Assembly (NCBI RefSeq): GCF_000423585.1
Contig: NZ_AUIG01000016.1
Span: 58,086-122,085 of the forward strand
Reading direction: 5' to 3'
DNA length: 64,000 bases
Origin: Salinimicrobium xinjiangense DSM 19287
GTDB taxonomy: Bacteria; Bacteroidota; Bacteroidia; Flavobacteriales; Flavobacteriaceae
Below are positions 27,428 through 36,500 of this stretch, piece by piece. Made by a program: the position numbers and the translations under genes. Under the pieces are notes generated by a model, which was given only the letters and a program-made list of their open reading frames with translations, searched no databases and was not told where the DNA came from. Within the stretch, counting starts at the first letter, position 1, and each line of letters opens with the position of its first letter.

Positions 27428-28564
27428 TTAACGATCTATATCAGGTACAACAATATCTATGGTAGCCATTGTAGCCACCAGATCTCCTATTTTTCCGCCC
27501 ACTGCGATATGGTTTAGCAGGGAAAGGTTAGACAGCCCCGGAGAACGGAATTTCACCCGGTACGGATTTTTGGTTCCGGTACTAATGATGTAGACTCCGA
27601 ATTCCCCCCTGGCGGTCTCCACTTTCTGGTAGAATTCCCCTTTGGGAAGTTTGATCACTGCATTGGTTGCGACCTTGTGATCTCCTTCAGGAATATTATC
27701 TATAAGCTGTTCAATTATTGCGAGGGATTCCCACATCTCGGCAATTCTTACCTTATATCTTGCGAAAGAATCTCCTGTGGTATCCAGGGCTTCAGTGAAA
27801 TTTATCTTATCCAAAGCGCTATAAGGGTGATATTTCCGCACATCACAGGAATAACCCGAGGCTCTTGCTACAGGTCCTGAGGCTCCAAAATTTATTGCGT
27901 CTTCTTTTGATAGTACACCTACTCCTTTTGTTCTTTTCTGAAAAATGATATTGCCGGTTAGGAGTCGGTCGTATTCAGGAAGTTTAGACCTGAAATGCGG
28001 GATGAATTCCTTTACCCTTTTTACGAAATTTGGGTGAATGTCCTGCATGAGTCCGCCCGGGATATTGTAATTCATGGTAAGGCGGGCTCCGCATGTTTCC
28101 TCAAAAATGTCGTTGATCATTTCACGGTCCCTAAAACCGTAGAAGTAGGAGGAAAATGCGCCAACATCCATTCCCATCACGCCCCACCATAAGGTGTGGG
28201 AGGCAATGCGGGTCAGTTCTCCGAGGATGGTGCGAATTACTTTAACTCTTTCTGGTACTTCAAGTTCCAGCGCATTTTCAACGCAGAGGCAAACCGCTTC
28301 GTTGTTGATATGTGAAGAGAGATAGTCAAGCCGGTCTGTGAGATGGACGATCTGCTGATAGCTGTTGCTTTCGCACATTTTTTCGATTGAGCGGTGAATG
28401 TAGCCCAGATCGGGATCCACTTTTTTAATGATCTCTCCGTCAATTGTGAGCAACAGTCGTAGTACTCCGTGAGTCGCAGGATGCTGCGGACCCATGTTGA
28501 TGAAGTATTCTTCAGACTTAAAGCCTTTTTTTATTGAAGTCGGTTCTAAAGTAGCTGTTCCCAT
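27428..28564 (-). CDS. nuoD: NADH-quinone oxidoreductase subunit D
   Basis: 378 residues, the 49-kDa hydrogenase-like subunit that forms the quinone site. [20 protein letters not shown] carries the conserved His of the quinone pocket; [18 protein letters not shown] and [15 protein letters not shown] follow. It is separate from NuoC, not fused to it, and five bases downstream of it. Confidence 0.96.
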   Translation of the reverse strand: MGTATLEPTSIKKGFKSEEYFINMGPQHPATHGVLRLLLTIDGEIIKKVDPDLGYIHRSIEKMCESNSYQQIVHLTDRLDYLSSHINNEAVCLCVENALELEVPERVKVIRTILGELTRIASHTLWWGVMGMDVGAFSSYFYGFRDREMINDIFEETCGARLTMNYNIPGGLMQDIHPNFVKRVKEFIPHFRSKLPEYDRLLTGNIIFQKRTKGVGVLSKEDAINFGASGPVARASGYSCDVRKYHPYSALDKINFTEALDTTGDSFARYKVRIAEMWESLAIIEQLIDNIPEGDHKVATNAVIKLPKGEFYQKVETARGEFGVYIISTGTKNPYRVKFRSPGLSNLSLLNHIAVGGKIGDLVATMATIDIVVPDIDR

Positions 28565-28569
28565 TATTC

Positions 28570-29052
28570 CTATTTTACAACCATATTTGTCTCATCGACG
28601 TAATCCTTCCGCAGTGGGAAACCTTCCCAGTCTTCAGTAAGAAACAGCCGTTTTAAATTGGGATGATTTCTGAATTTTATTCCAAAGAAATCGTAAACCT
28701 CCCGCTCGTGATAATTGGCAGTTGCCCAGAGGTCCTGTACTGTGTCAAAAATGGGATTTTCGCGGTCGTCTGCCTGTACCTTCACCACCAGGATGTGACG
28801 GTGTACCGTAGACTCCAGGTGATAGACCACGCCGAGTTCTTTTCCATAATCCACCCCGGTGAGGTTGAACAGGTAATCAAATTTTGTTTCGGGATTACTT
28901 TTGAGTAATTGCATAAGTTCGTGCAGCTGCTCTGCCTCAACATTGACTATGAGGTATTGGGAACCTTCTTCTGTGAATTGAGGCTGAAGAAACTCAGGGT
29001 CGGGAAACCAGCTTAAAATGGTTTGTTGCAGTGCTTCGTTGGTCATGGCCAT
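28570..29052 (-). CDS. nuoC: NADH-quinone oxidoreductase subunit C
   Basis: 160 residues, the 30-kDa-type subunit. The signature block YHEREVYDFFGIKFRNHPNL and the following RLFLTEDWEGFPLRKDY, where the family tail has LRKDYP, are clear. The length is normal for an unfused NuoC. Confidence 0.94.
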   Translation of the reverse strand: MAMTNEALQQTILSWFPDPEFLQPQFTEEGSQYLIVNVEAEQLHELMQLLKSNPETKFDYLFNLTGVDYGKELGVVYHLESTVHRHILVVKVQADDRENPIFDTVQDLWATANYHEREVYDFFGIKFRNHPNLKRLFLTEDWEGFPLRKDYVDETNMVVK

Positions 29053-29058
29053 AACTTT

Positions 29059-29640
29059 TTATTTTCCTTCATCAAAACCGTCGATGGGATTAGGTTTTTC
29101 CAGTCTTTTCTCCTTAAGGATCTTTTGCTGGAGCATGATCATTCCTTCAAGTAGAGCTTCAGGACGCGGAGGACAGCCGGGAACATAAACATCCACCGGG
29201 ATCACGTGATCTGCTCCCTTTACTACAGAATAAGAGTTGTAAAAGAATGGTCCGCCGCTAATTGCGCAGGCACCCATAGCTATCACATATTTTGGCTCGG
29301 CCATCTGGTCGTACAAGCGCCGTAATACAGGGGCCATTTTTGTAGTGATAGTTCCCGCAATAATAATAAGATCGGCCTGCCTGGGGGACGGGCGTGCGAC
29401 TTCAAAACCAAAGCGGGAATAATCATGACGTGCTGCACCCGTCTGCATCATTTCTATGGCACAGCAACTGGTTCCAAAATAAAGGGACCAGAGGGAATTT
29501 GCACGCCCCCAGTTAATTACTTTGTCCAGGGTGGTGATCAGAATATTCCCTCCGTTTCCCGCGGGAATTACATCTCCCGGGAAATCTGCCGGAATTCCAC
29601 CTTTTTGGGCAGCCTGTTCTTTATTATTTACTATTCCCAT
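29059..29640 (-). CDS. nuoB: NADH-quinone oxidoreductase subunit B (cluster N2)
   Basis: 193 residues from ATG 29640. The frame continues upstream to 29751, but ATG 29640 gives the family N terminus MGIVNNKEQ and overlaps nuoA by 10 bases. The N2 ligands are present in [16 protein letters not shown] (tandem Cys) and [14 protein letters not shown]. It takes electrons from NuoI and gives them to quinone. Confidence 0.95.
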   Translation of the reverse strand: MGIVNNKEQAAQKGGIPADFPGDVIPAGNGGNILITTLDKVINWGRANSLWSLYFGTSCCAIEMMQTGAARHDYSRFGFEVARPSPRQADLIIIAGTITTKMAPVLRRLYDQMAEPKYVIAMGACAISGGPFFYNSYSVVKGADHVIPVDVYVPGCPPRPEALLEGMIMLQQKILKEKRLEKPNPIDGFDEGK

Positions 29641-29981
29641 TTTAATGCTCCTTTTTTCCATGCATATGCCAGTCCTAATCCTAAAATGAAGAGAAAAATG
29701 AGGATCTCCACCAGGGCTATACTTCCAGTTTCTCCAGACACTACCGCCCACGGCACCAAAAAGGCCACTTCCACGTCGAAAATGAGGAAGAGGATGGCAA
29801 AGAGATAATAACCTACTTTAAATTGCACCCAGGTAGGACCAATAGTGGTCATTCCACTTTCGTAAGGCTCCCGTTTTGAAGGGTTATCTGACTTTGGTGA
29901 AATAAGGTTAGAGAGAAAGTTGGCGCCAGCGACCAAAACGATCCCTGCGATAAGAAAGACTATGATTGCTTCTGAACCCAT
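29631..29981 (-). CDS. nuoA: NADH-quinone oxidoreductase subunit A
   Basis: 116 residues with three transmembrane helices. The family block [40 protein letters not shown] includes the Glu and Asp residues that contact NuoH and NuoJ. It lies 76 bases after the korB stop, a gap that carries two perfect inverted repeats. Confidence 0.95.
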   Translation of the reverse strand: MGSEAIIVFLIAGIVLVAGANFLSNLISPKSDNPSKREPYESGMTTIGPTWVQFKVGYYLFAILFLIFDVEVAFLVPWAVVSGETGSIALVEILIFLFILGLGLAYAWKKGALKWE

Positions 29982-30000
29982 TTTTTCTACAGGTTTAAAT

Positions 30001-30053
30001 TGTTAATGAAATTAACATTTCGATAGCAGTTTGAAACTGATCAAGATCAGTTT
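30001..30053. repeat. two perfect inverted repeats between korB and nuoA
   Basis: First, TGTTAAT-GAA-ATTAACA at 30001-30017. Second, AAACTGATC-AA-GATCAGTTT at 30034-30053. Both are perfect. In the transcript they lie 3' of korB and before nuoA. No U-tract follows on the minus strand, so processing or differential stability is more likely than termination. Confidence 0.6.
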
Positions 30054-30057
30054 TGCG

Positions 30058-31071
30058 CTACTTTACTTCATAAATTTCTCCAGAGAAGAAAAGGTCATCG
30101 GTTTTCTTGAATTCAGATTTTGCCTTGATCTGCGCAGTAAGTGCATCTTCTCTTTCTTCCAGAGTCACATCATTATAACTTCTGATAATTCCGGTTACCA
30201 ATGGATATTCCAGCCTTACCAGCATTTGATGCATGGTTGGATCCTGTTCTTTGGCATCATGCACCAGGATGTCTTCTTCAGTTATTCCATTTTCTCCTAT
30301 GGTCACTACCTCAAGCTTTAGCTTATTAAGCACAAGACCTTTGTTCCGTTCTTTTCCGAAGATCATAGGCTTCCCGTGCTCCACGAATAACTGCTTGTCT
30401 TCTCTCACGGCTTTATCTGTATATTTTACATAGCAACCGTCGTTGAAGATCACGCAGTTTTGCAGGATTTCCACCAGGGAAGTTCCTTTAAATTTTTCGG
30501 CTTCTATGAAAATATCGGTCATCTCCTTGGGCGCATTTCCACCAATGCGGGCAAAAAATCTTGCCTGTGCACCTATGGCCAGTTCTCCCGGTGAGAATGG
30601 CGGTTGCGTATTTCCAAAAGGAGAAGATTTGGTCTTTTGCCCCACGAGGGAAGTGGGGGAGAACTGTCCTTTTGTTAGTCCGTAGATCTCGTTATTAAAC
30701 AGAATGATGTTAAGGTCAATATTTCTTCGCAGCACATGAATGAAATGGTTTCCTCCAATAGCCATGCTATCGCCATCACCGGTGATCACCCAAACGCTGA
30801 GGTTCGGATTAGCTAATTTTACACCCGATGCAATTGCCGGAGCCCTTCCGTGAATTCCGTGCATGCCGTAGGTTCCCATATAATAAGGGAAGCGGGAAGA
30901 GCAGCCAATTCCGGATATGAATACCACATCCTCTTTTTTGACTCCCATTTCGGGCAGGGCTTTTTGAACGGACCTGAGAATAACATAGTCGTCACAGCCG
31001 GGACACCATCTTACTTCCTGGTCATTTGCAAAATCCTTATACGTGTACTTATTTGCAGTTACTGTTTCCAT
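30058..31071 (-). CDS. korB: 2-oxoacid:ferredoxin oxidoreductase, beta subunit
   Basis: 337 residues. The TPP/Mg site reads GDGDSMAIGGNH, with the later NNEIYGLTKGQFSPTS. Cys pairs in WCPGCDDY and the single Cys residues of SGIGCSSR and NDGCYV match the [4Fe-4S]-binding beta subunit of KorAB enzymes. With KorA it oxidises 2-oxoglutarate (or a related 2-oxoacid) to the acyl-CoA and reduces ferredoxin. The choice of 2-oxoglutarate follows the usual annotation of this two-subunit type and is not proven. It ends 76 bases before nuoA on the same strand. Confidence 0.9.
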   Translation of the reverse strand: METVTANKYTYKDFANDQEVRWCPGCDDYVILRSVQKALPEMGVKKEDVVFISGIGCSSRFPYYMGTYGMHGIHGRAPAIASGVKLANPNLSVWVITGDGDSMAIGGNHFIHVLRRNIDLNIILFNNEIYGLTKGQFSPTSLVGQKTKSSPFGNTQPPFSPGELAIGAQARFFARIGGNAPKEMTDIFIEAEKFKGTSLVEILQNCVIFNDGCYVKYTDKAVREDKQLFVEHGKPMIFGKERNKGLVLNKLKLEVVTIGENGITEEDILVHDAKEQDPTMHQMLVRLEYPLVTGIIRSYNDVTLEEREDALTAQIKAKSEFKKTDDLFFSGEIYEVK

Positions 31072-31072
31072 G

Positions 31073-32929
31073 TTATTCTACAATTTGTTTGAATTTTTCT
31101 ATAAGCTCGGTATTGGCAAATGGAAGCCCCTGCACCTTATCATACTGAAGGAATTCCCTGCTGAAGTTCATTCTTAAAATGCTTGCGAACTGTCCGCTGT
31201 TCAGTTCACAGACGATTACTTTTTTGAACCTTTTAAACACTTCTTCCGTGTTGCGCGGAAGCGGATTGATATAATTAAAGTGAGCAAAACCAATATTTCT
31301 GAAGCCCTCATCATAAAGTTGCTTGGCAGCAGTGTGAAGAGAACCGTAAGTGCCTCCCCATCCCACAATGAGCAGGTCCCCTTCTGAAGCGAATTCGGGA
31401 ATGAGTTCAGGGATAAAACTTTGTACTCTTTTCACCTTTTCGGCCCTGATCTCTGTCATGACTTCATGGTTTTCGGGCACGTGCGAAACATTTCCGCTCT
31501 TCTGATCTTTTTCAAGACCTCCAACCCTGTGCTCCAGGCCGGGAGTACCGGGCACTGCCCAATCTCTCGCAAGGGTAATTTCATCACGGTTGTATGGATG
31601 CCAGTCTTCCTTACCTTCTTTTACTAACCGTGTCTTAATTTCCGGCAGATCTTCTACTTTTCTTATTCTCCAGGGAGCTGAACCGTTGGCTATATATCCG
31701 TCGGTCAATAATACCACCGGAGTCATATGTTCCAGGGCGAGCTTAGCAGCCTGATAGGCGTAAATAAAGCAGTTCGCCGGAGTACTCGCTGCGATCACAA
31801 TCACAGGACTTTCCCCGTTACGGCCATACATGGCCTGTAGAAGGTCAGATTGTTCGGTTTTTGTTGGTAATCCGGTGGACGGTCCACCACGCTGTACGTT
31901 CACAACGACCAGTGGCAGTTCGATCATCATGGCAAGTCCCAGAGCTTCTCCTTTCAATGCAAGTCCGGGACCTGAAGTGGTGGTGATGGCAAGATCTCCG
32001 GCAAAGGAAGCTCCTATAGCCGAGGTGATCCCGGCAATTTCGTCTTCTGCCTGAAAAGCTTTTACTCCAAAATGCTTGTGCTTCACCAGCTCATGCAGAA
32101 TGTCTGTCGCCGGAGTAATGGGATAGGAGCCTAAGAAAAGTTCCAGGCCAGATTTTTCAGCAGCAGCAAGGAAGCCCCAGGCTGTAGCGGTATTTCCCAT
32201 AATGATCCTGTAGGTTCCGCTCTGCATTTTAGCAGGGGATACACTATAGGAATTTGGGATCAATTCTATGGTTTCAGCATAAAAGAATCCGGCATTCAAA
32301 ACCTTAGTATTTGCTTCTATTACCTGAGGTTTGTTTTTGAATTTCTTGTTAAAGAATTCAATAGTATATTCAGGTGAACGGCTGTAGAGCCAGTAGACCA
32401 TACCCAGGGCAAACATGTTCTTGCTGCGGGTGATCGCCTTTTGATCAAGGCCATCAATATTTTTTAAGGCTTCTTTTGTCAATGATGACATAGGAACCTG
32501 GATCACCCTGTAATTGGACAAACTTTCATCTTCCAGGGGATTGGTCTTATATTGAGCTTTCTCCAGATTCTTTTTAGTAAAGGAATCTACGTCCACAATA
32601 ATAGTTTGTCCCGGTTTTACAGCGTAAAGGTTGGTCTTAAGTCCTGCGGGATTCATTGCAACCAGCAGGTCTACATTATCCCCCGGCGTGCTTATTTCTA
32701 CACTCCCAATGTGTACCTGGAATCCCGACACGCCATAAAGGCTGCCCTGAGGGGCGCGGATCTCTGAGGGATAATTGGGGAAGGTGGCCACATCATTTCC
32801 AAACATGGCTGAGGTGTCAGAAAATTGTGTTCCGGTGAGCTGCATCCCGTCACCGGAATCTCCCACAAAACGAATCACTACGGCTTCAAGTGCTTCGGCC
32901 GGTGTTCGGGGTTTTTCTGCTGCTATCAT
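31073..32929 (-). CDS. korA: 2-oxoacid:ferredoxin oxidoreductase, fused gamma-alpha subunit
   Basis: 618 residues. The N-terminal gamma domain (about 1-190) begins with RFVGDSGDGMQLTGTQF and TFPNYPSEIRAPQGSLYGVS. The alpha domain follows from about residue 230 with MGNTATAWGFLAAAEKSG and GSYPITPATDILHEL, the substrate/CoA-binding signature. A gamma-alpha fusion without a delta ferredoxin subunit is normal for KorAB, so a separate ferredoxin is needed; one is encoded divergently. It is first in the operon, behind the minus-strand promoter at 32982, and its stop is one base from korB. Confidence 0.92.
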   Translation of the reverse strand: MIAAEKPRTPAEALEAVVIRFVGDSGDGMQLTGTQFSDTSAMFGNDVATFPNYPSEIRAPQGSLYGVSGFQVHIGSVEISTPGDNVDLLVAMNPAGLKTNLYAVKPGQTIIVDVDSFTKKNLEKAQYKTNPLEDESLSNYRVIQVPMSSLTKEALKNIDGLDQKAITRSKNMFALGMVYWLYSRSPEYTIEFFNKKFKNKPQVIEANTKVLNAGFFYAETIELIPNSYSVSPAKMQSGTYRIIMGNTATAWGFLAAAEKSGLELFLGSYPITPATDILHELVKHKHFGVKAFQAEDEIAGITSAIGASFAGDLAITTTSGPGLALKGEALGLAMMIELPLVVVNVQRGGPSTGLPTKTEQSDLLQAMYGRNGESPVIVIAASTPANCFIYAYQAAKLALEHMTPVVLLTDGYIANGSAPWRIRKVEDLPEIKTRLVKEGKEDWHPYNRDEITLARDWAVPGTPGLEHRVGGLEKDQKSGNVSHVPENHEVMTEIRAEKVKRVQSFIPELIPEFASEGDLLIVGWGGTYGSLHTAAKQLYDEGFRNIGFAHFNYINPLPRNTEEVFKRFKKVIVCELNSGQFASILRMNFSREFLQYDKVQGLPFANTELIEKFKQIVE

Positions 32930-32981
32930 ACATTAAGATTTTAAGACCTTCGGGTATTTCCAGAAGGTGGAGATATGGTCT

Positions 32982-33026
32982 CAAATGTAAATGCATTAAC
33001 CAGCAGGAAATATGATGAAGGTCATA
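32982..33026 (-). promoter_or_regulatory. kor-nuo operon promoter with upstream palindromic operator
   Basis: On the minus strand the -7 box is TACATTTG (32982-32989), a full TAnnTTTG match. Exactly 21 bases upstream of it lies TATGACCTTCATCATA (33011-33026), a TATGA-N6-TCATA palindrome like Crp/Fnr-family sites. It is followed by TTTC in the -33 position. The spacing places the operator centre near -42, as for class II activation. The same arrangement recurs on the other strand. Confidence 0.65.
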
Positions 33027-33047
33027 TAGATTTTAAAATGAGCTTAT

Positions 33048-33062
33048 TAAGAATAATTCTTA
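33048..33062. promoter_or_regulatory. central perfect palindrome in the divergent promoter region
   Basis: TAAGAATAATTCTTA is a perfect 15-base palindrome lying almost at the midpoint between the two TATGA-N6-TCATA operators. It could bind another dimeric regulator or simply be AT-rich symmetry. Confidence 0.4.
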
Positions 33063-33073
33063 GTTAAATAAAA

Positions 33074-33118
33074 TATGACATTCATCATATTTGAGCAGGT
33101 AAAGCCACAATACTTTTA
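33074..33118 (+). promoter_or_regulatory. ferredoxin-nifJ promoter with upstream palindromic operator
   Basis: The operator is TATGACATTCATCATA (33074-33089), followed by TTTG (33090-33093, -33 position) and, 17 bases later, TACTTTTA (33111-33118, -7 position, one mismatch). From operator to -7 box is 21 bases, exactly as on the opposite strand. The two operators agree at 15 of 16 bases when read in the direction of their own promoter. Confidence 0.65.
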
Positions 33119-33152
33119 TAGAAAAATCAGTAATAATCTAAAAAATTAACTT

Positions 33153-33503
33153 ATGGCTCTTTTTATAACAGACGAATGTATCAACTGTGATGCCTGTATT
33201 TCGGAATGTCCTAATAATGCAATTTATGAACCCGATCAGGAATGGTCATTAGCCGAGGAAACTGCACTGGAAGGAATTGTCGTTACACCGGGAGGGGAAG
33301 AAATGGATGCCGATGAACAGCAGGAAGCATTATCTGATGAATTTTATTTCATCGTAGCCGATAAATGTACAGAATGTAAAGGTTTTCATGATAATCCTCA
33401 GTGTGTTTCTGTATGCCCTGTAGATTGTATTCATCCAAGAGAAGATATGGAAGAAAGTGAAGAAGTGTTGTTGGAAAAGAAAGTCTGGCTTCACGGAGCT
33501 TAA
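33153..33503 (+). CDS. 2[4Fe-4S] ferredoxin, Alvin-type
   Basis: 116 residues. The first cluster motif is CINCDACISECP. The second is the long-loop form CTECKGFHDNPQCVSVCP, characteristic of Allochromatium-type low-potential ferredoxins. A 50-residue acidic insert between the clusters is longer than in minimal ferredoxins. It is 18 bases ahead of nifJ, so the two form an operon. It is the obvious electron carrier for the pyruvate and 2-oxoacid oxidoreductases here, and a candidate donor to the truncated complex I. That last step is inference. Confidence 0.93.
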   Translation: MALFITDECINCDACISECPNNAIYEPDQEWSLAEETALEGIVVTPGGEEMDADEQQEALSDEFYFIVADKCTECKGFHDNPQCVSVCPVDCIHPREDMEESEEVLLEKKVWLHGA

Positions 33504-33521
33504 CCATAGAACACAATCATC

Positions 33522-36500
33522 ATGGTAAAAACCTTTCCCAAGCTCATTTGTGATGCCAACGAGGCTGTAGCCCGGGTGGCGCACAAAACGAACGAAGTAT
33601 GCGCCATTTATCCTATTACTCCGGCTTCTCCTATGGGGGAACATGTGGATGTTTATAGTTCAAAAGGCAAAAAGAACATTTGGAACAACATTCCAAAGAT
33701 TGTTGAAATGCAAAGCGAGGGAGGTGCTGCGGGAGCGGTGCATGGCTCGCTTCAGGCTGGAGCTTTAACCACTACCTTTACTGCTTCGCAGGGGTTACTC
33801 CTCATGATTCCCAACATGTATAAAATTGCAGGAGAACTGCTGCCGAATGTAATTCACGTTGCAGCGAGGACCCTTGCAACCCATGCTCTTTCCATTTTTG
33901 GTGATCACTCAGATGTTATGGCAGCCCGGCAAACGGGCTTTTCTATGCTCTTTGGCGGCTCAGTGCAGGAAGCGCAGGATTTTGCCCTTATCTCACAGGT
34001 GGCAACTTTAAGGTCGAGAATACCCTTTATGAATATTTTTGATGGTTTTAGAACTTCACACGAAATCTCAAAAATTGATGGAATTCCCGATGACATCATC
34101 AAAGCCATAATGCCGGAAGATAAGATCATGGAGCACAAAAAACGCTCTCTTGATCCCGACTCTCCGGTAATTCGTGGAACTTCACAAAATCCCGATGTTT
34201 TCTTTCAGGCACGTGAGGCTGCAAACCTTTACTACCAAAGAGTTCCGGAAATTGTGCAGGAGATCATGGATGAATTCTATATGCACACCGGTCGCAGGTA
34301 TAACCTCTTCGATTATGAAGGACATCCTGAAGCAGAGCGTGTGGTGGTCATTATGGGCTCTGGAGAAGGAGCTGTAAGAGAAACTGTCGATACGCTGCTG
34401 AACTCTGATGAAAAAGTAGGGGTGTTGATCGTTCGGCTTTACAGACCTTTCTCTATAAAGGACTTTATTGCTAAGGTGCCAAAAACAGTAAAAAAGATCG
34501 CTGTTCTTGACAGGACCAAAGAACCCGGAAGTACCGGTGATCCTCTCTACCTGGATGTGGTCACGGCTTTTGCAGAGACCGGTGGAAATATACCGCAGGT
34601 GATCGCAGGACGTTACGGACTTTCTTCAAAGGAATTCAATCCTGCAATGGTAAAGGCAATTTTTGATGAGTTGCAAAAGCCTCAGCCAAAGAACCATTTT
34701 ACAATAGGTATCAATGATGATGTTTCCTTCAGTAGTTTGCTCTACAACCCGATATTTAAAACTAAAAAATCCACCTTCAACTGTATGTTCTACGGTTTGG
34801 GATCTGATGGTACTGTGGGCGCGAACAAGAACTCTATTAAGATCATTGGAGAGACTACAGATAATTATGTACAGGGGTATTTCGTTTATGATTCCAAAAA
34901 AGCAGGTTCACAGACTGTTTCGCACCTGCGTTTCGGTCCGCAGCCAATTTACTCCAGTTACCTGATCAATACAGCCGATTTTATCGCCTGTCACCAGTTC
35001 AATTTCGTTGAGAAATATGACCTGCTGAAAAAGATAAAAAAAGGTGGAACTTTTCTTCTGAATGCTCCTTTCTCCAATGAAGAGGTCTGGGATATGCTTC
35101 CGAAGAAAATGCAGGAAGACATTGTAGAAAAAGAACTAAAATTCTACGTGGTAGACGCGACAAAAGTTGCTCACGAAGCCAAACTTGGCAAACGTACCAA
35201 CACGGTACTGCAAACCTGCTTCTTCGCGATCTCAGGTGTTCTTCCTGAAGATGAAGCTATCCAGAAGATCAAGGATGCGATCGTGAAATCCTACTCTCAC
35301 AAGGGAGAAAGGATTGTTCAGATGAACTTTAATGCGGTCGATAAATCTTTGGAGTTCCTTCAAAAAGTAGAATATCCGAAGACCATTACCAGCAACAAGC
35401 ATCTTAAACCAATGATGACCGGCGAAGCCGATCCTTTTGTGAAAGATGTGCTCGGTAAAATCCTTGCCGGGCAGGGAGATGAACTTCCTGTGAGTGCCTT
35501 CCCTGTTGACGGTACTTTCCCTACGGGCACCACTCAGTACGAGAAACGCGGAATTGCAGATTTCGTTCCGGTTTGGGACGGCGCCGATCTTTGTACCCAG
35601 TGTAACAAGTGTGTGGCTATCTGTCCGCATGCCGCGATAAGGGCCAAAGTAGTTCCTACTGAAGATCTTGCAGGGGCTCCTGCAAGTTTAACCACAGTTG
35701 CTGCCAAAGGAAGACCTTTCTCAGGTACAGATTCTTACATTCTCCAGGTATCCCCCGAAGACTGTACCGGTTGTGATCTTTGTGTGGCGGTTTGTCCTGC
35801 AGAGAGTAAGGAAGTGGAAAACTTCAAGGCGATCAATATGCGCAGCAAACTTGATGTTGCTGAAGCCGAGAATAAGAACTGGGACTACTTTACCAGCCTT
35901 CCATATTACGACCGAACCGAGTTACAGATCACTAATATTAAAGGATCTCAGTTCCTGGAGCCGCTGTTCGAATTTTCGGGCGCCTGTTCTGGATGTGGGG
36001 AAACCCCTTATATCAAGATGTTGACCCAACTCTATGGTGACAGCATCATGATCGCAAATGCTACCGGATGTTCCTCTATCTACGGCGGAAACCTTCCAAC
36101 CACGCCTTATAAGAAGAATGAATTTGGAAGAGGTCCGGCATGGGCTAACTCTTTATTCGAAGATAATGCTGAATTCGGTTTGGGGATGAGACTTGCTCTT
36201 ACAAAGAAACAGGAGATCGCGGTGGACCTTCTGAAGGAGCTGGAGCCTCTAATAGGATCTGAATTGGTGAAAGCCATAGTTGATAATCCAGAAACAAATG
36301 AGGTTCAGAAAAAGCAAAAACATGCTGACATTGCTGAACTCAAGACGATTCTATCCACTATTGGCACTCCTGAAGCTCTTAAACTGAATCAGCTTACCGA
36401 ATACCTACGGAAAAAAACGGTCTGGATCCTGGGAGGTGACGGCTGGGCCTATGACATAGGTTACGGCGGAGTCGATCACGTGCTGGCATCGGGAGAAGAT

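Noticed and set aside
26383..28564. Hidden or decayed nuoE, nuoF or nuoG between nuoD and nuoH
   Set aside because: Only 10 bases separate the two genes and no fragments with NADH- or FMN-binding motifs are seen in any of the nuo gaps.
29641..29751. Upstream extension of nuoB
   Set aside because: It overlaps nuoA deeply in another frame. ATG 29640 gives the normal NuoB start and a 10-base overlap.
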